A stretch of 32,169 bases of DNA from Psychrobacter sp. (GTDB taxonomy: Bacteria > Pseudomonadota > Gammaproteobacteria > Pseudomonadales > Moraxellaceae), in the NCBI RefSeq assembly GCF_030457785.1, contig NZ_JAKDUI010000005.1:1-32169 (forward strand). Direction: 5' to 3'. Position 1 is the stretch's first letter. Each line of letters opens with the position of its first letter. The position numbers and the translations under genes are program-made. Below are positions 30,649-32,169 of this stretch, piece after piece. The notes below the pieces were generated by a model. It did no database searches, was not told where the DNA came from, and saw only the letters and a list, made by a program, of their open reading frames with translations.

Positions 30649-31905
30649 ATGTTTAAAGATATCTCTATCAAAGCGTTTGATCCAGCACTAGCTGAAGCTA
30701 TGGCGGCAGAAAGCGTGCGTCAAGAAAATCATATCGAGCTGATTGCTTCAGAAAACTATTGCTCACAGGCAGTGATGGAAGCACAGGGCACAGATTTGAC
30801 CAACAAATACGCAGAAGGCTATCCTGGTAAGCGCTATTATGGTGGCTGTGAACACGTCGATGTGATCGAGCAATTGGCTATCGATCGTGCAAAAGAGTTG
30901 TTCGGTGCTGAATACGTAAACGTCCAACCACACTCAGGTAGCCAAGCAAACTCTGCTGTATTCTTAGCATTGCTAGAGGCAAATGATACGGTACTAGGCA
31001 TGAGCTTGGATGCTGGTGGTCATTTGACTCACGGCGCACACATCAACTTCTCAGGTCTTAACTACAACGCCGTACAGTACGGATTGGAAGATGGTACTGG
31101 CTTAATCGATTATGATGAAGTTGAGCGTTTGGCAAAAGAGCACAAACCTAAAATGATCATCGCTGGTTTCTCAGCTTATTCACAAGTGGTTGATTGGCAG
31201 CGTTTCCGTGACATCGCTGATGAAGTAGGCGCGTATCTAATGGTAGATATGGCTCACGTTGCAGGTCTTATCGCTGGTGGCGTGTATCCAAGCCCAGTAC
31301 CTTTCGCAGACGTCGTGACGACCACCACGCATAAAACATTACGCGGTCCACGCTCAGGTTTGATTTTGTCACGTGACGAAAAGCTGGCGAAAAAGCTTAA
31401 CTCTGCGGTATTCCCAGGTAATCAGGGCGGCCCATTGATGCATGTCATCGCAGCCAAGGCTGTTTGTTTTAAAGAAGCATTAGAAGATAACTTCAAGACT
31501 TATCAGCAGCAAGTGGTAAAAAATGCTCAAGCGATGGCAAAAGTCATTCAAGATCGCGGCTACGAAATCATCTCTGGCGGTACTGAAAACCATCTGATGC
31601 TGATTAGCCTGATTAAGCAAGAAATGACGGGTAAAGAAGCGGATAAATGGTTGGGTGATGCACACATTACTGTCAACAAAAACGCAGTGCCAAACGATCC
31701 AAAATCTCCGTTTGTTACTTCTGGACTTCGTATCGGTACGCCAGCGATTACCTCTCGTGGCTTCAACGAAGCGCAAGCGGGTGATTTGGCAGGTTGGATT
31801 TGTGATGTACTAGACAGCCGTGGTGATGAGGCGGTTGCTACTGAAGTACGCGGTAAAGTAGAAGCAATCTGCAAAGAGCTACCAGTTTACGAAAAAAACC
31901 AGTAA
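30649..31905 (+). CDS. glyA: Serine hydroxymethyltransferase
   Basis: A cytosolic PLP enzyme that interconverts serine and glycine while charging tetrahydrofolate with a one-carbon unit, feeding purine, thymidylate and methionine synthesis. PLP-site residues: Lys229 in [14 protein letters not shown], Asp200 and His203 in MVDMAHVAG. Other family blocks are [10 protein letters not shown] (30-39), [18 protein letters not shown] (55-72) and [11 protein letters not shown]. The 418-residue length matches E. coli GlyA (417). AGGA lies 7 nt before the ATG. It has its own candidate promoter, long leader and strong terminator, so it is probably monocistronic. Confidence 0.98.
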   Translation: MFKDISIKAFDPALAEAMAAESVRQENHIELIASENYCSQAVMEAQGTDLTNKYAEGYPGKRYYGGCEHVDVIEQLAIDRAKELFGAEYVNVQPHSGSQANSAVFLALLEANDTVLGMSLDAGGHLTHGAHINFSGLNYNAVQYGLEDGTGLIDYDEVERLAKEHKPKMIIAGFSAYSQVVDWQRFRDIADEVGAYLMVDMAHVAGLIAGGVYPSPVPFADVVTTTTHKTLRGPRSGLILSRDEKLAKKLNSAVFPGNQGGPLMHVIAAKAVCFKEALEDNFKTYQQQVVKNAQAMAKVIQDRGYEIISGGTENHLMLISLIKQEMTGKEADKWLGDAHITVNKNAVPNDPKSPFVTSGLRIGTPAITSRGFNEAQAGDLAGWICDVLDSRGDEAVATEVRGKVEAICKELPVYEKNQ

Positions 31906-31960
31906 GCTTCACTCTGTATTAATGTGGTCAGTTCTGATTAAGAATTGGTCAAAAAGAAAA

Positions 31961-31990
31961 ACCACTTAGCGTCTGCTAGGTGGTTTTTTT
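31961..31990 (+). terminator. Terminator for glyA
   Basis: ACCACTTAGC and GCTAGGTGGT form a 10-bp stem (one U·G) with a GTCT loop, then a seven-T tail. It lies 56 nt past the stop. Confidence 0.92.
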
Positions 31991-32049
31991 GTGCGCGTTT
32001 GTTCAAGCCAAATATTAGTTAAATTGTTGCCGACTGCTTGTTTATTGCT

Positions 32050-32169
32050 AGTTTGGGTGGATTATAAGCAAGCCACCAAACTGACAATAAGACAATATCA
32101 GCCGCCAAGCTGATTTAATACCAAACCCAAAATATATAGTATAATCCACTTATGACTATACCAATACAT
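32050..32169. other. Right edge: inverted repeats and a possible gene start
   Basis: AGTTTGGGTGG/CCACCAAACT (32050-32082) is an inverted repeat with one bulge. GTGGATTATA (32057-32066) recurs inverted as TATAATCCAC (32140-32149), where TATAAT could be a -10 box. ATCAGC/GCTGAT lies at 32097-32114. An ATG at 32152 opens six codons (MTIPIH) before the window ends; with no ribosome site it cannot be called a gene. Confidence 0.35.

Overview
The window looks like a chromosomal segment from a gamma-proteobacterium of the Moraxellaceae, most likely Psychrobacter. This is inferred from the overall character of the proteins, the large monomeric NADP-dependent isocitrate dehydrogenase, AT-rich intergenic DNA and a small MITE-like repeat of a kind I associate with Psychrobacter. 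No database was searched. The genes are mostly core metabolism, cell-envelope maintenance and protein quality control. I saw no tRNA, rRNA, intact insertion sequence, prophage or CRISPR array.

Layout from left to right. 1-686: 3' part of a YggS-type PLP-homeostasis gene, cut by the window edge. 1032-2723 (-): glutamine-dependent NAD synthetase. 2724-3581: a long, hairpin-rich gap. 3582-7011 (+): AI-2E-family permease, pdxB and epmA, closely spaced and closed by a strong terminator. 7139-7270: MITE-like repeat. 7292-12767 (-): an NAD(P)-binding oxidoreductase, then yaiI-purK (stop and start overlap), purE, a metallophosphoesterase and a rhomboid protease. 13189-16765 (+): two paralogous membrane-anchored envelope proteins, of which only the second carries a peptidoglycan-binding OmpA domain. 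16895-18001 (-): nagZ. 18697-20910 (+): prc. 21515-22000 (-): SlyD-type isomerase. 22330-24330 (+): M61 peptidase with a PDZ domain. 24459-25085 (-): rluE. 25279-27498 (-): monomeric isocitrate dehydrogenase. 27499-28369: long gap with a candidate small RNA. 28370-30297 (+): FemAB-like acyltransferase and ubiC. 30649-31905 (+): glyA behind a long leader.

Several genes share themes. yggS, pdxB and glyA concern PLP homeostasis, synthesis and use. purE and purK catalyse consecutive purine steps, and glyA supplies one-carbon units. nagZ, prc, the OmpA-like pair and possibly the FemAB-like protein concern the cell wall and periplasm.

The most interesting non-routine items are the tandem paralogue pair at 13189-16765, the disordered 80-residue tail on PurK, the MITE-like element, a promoter-to-terminator unit without a clear ORF at 27962-28157, the structured gap at 2985-3323, and short-period degenerate tandem repeats sharing a TTAAGT core near several genes.
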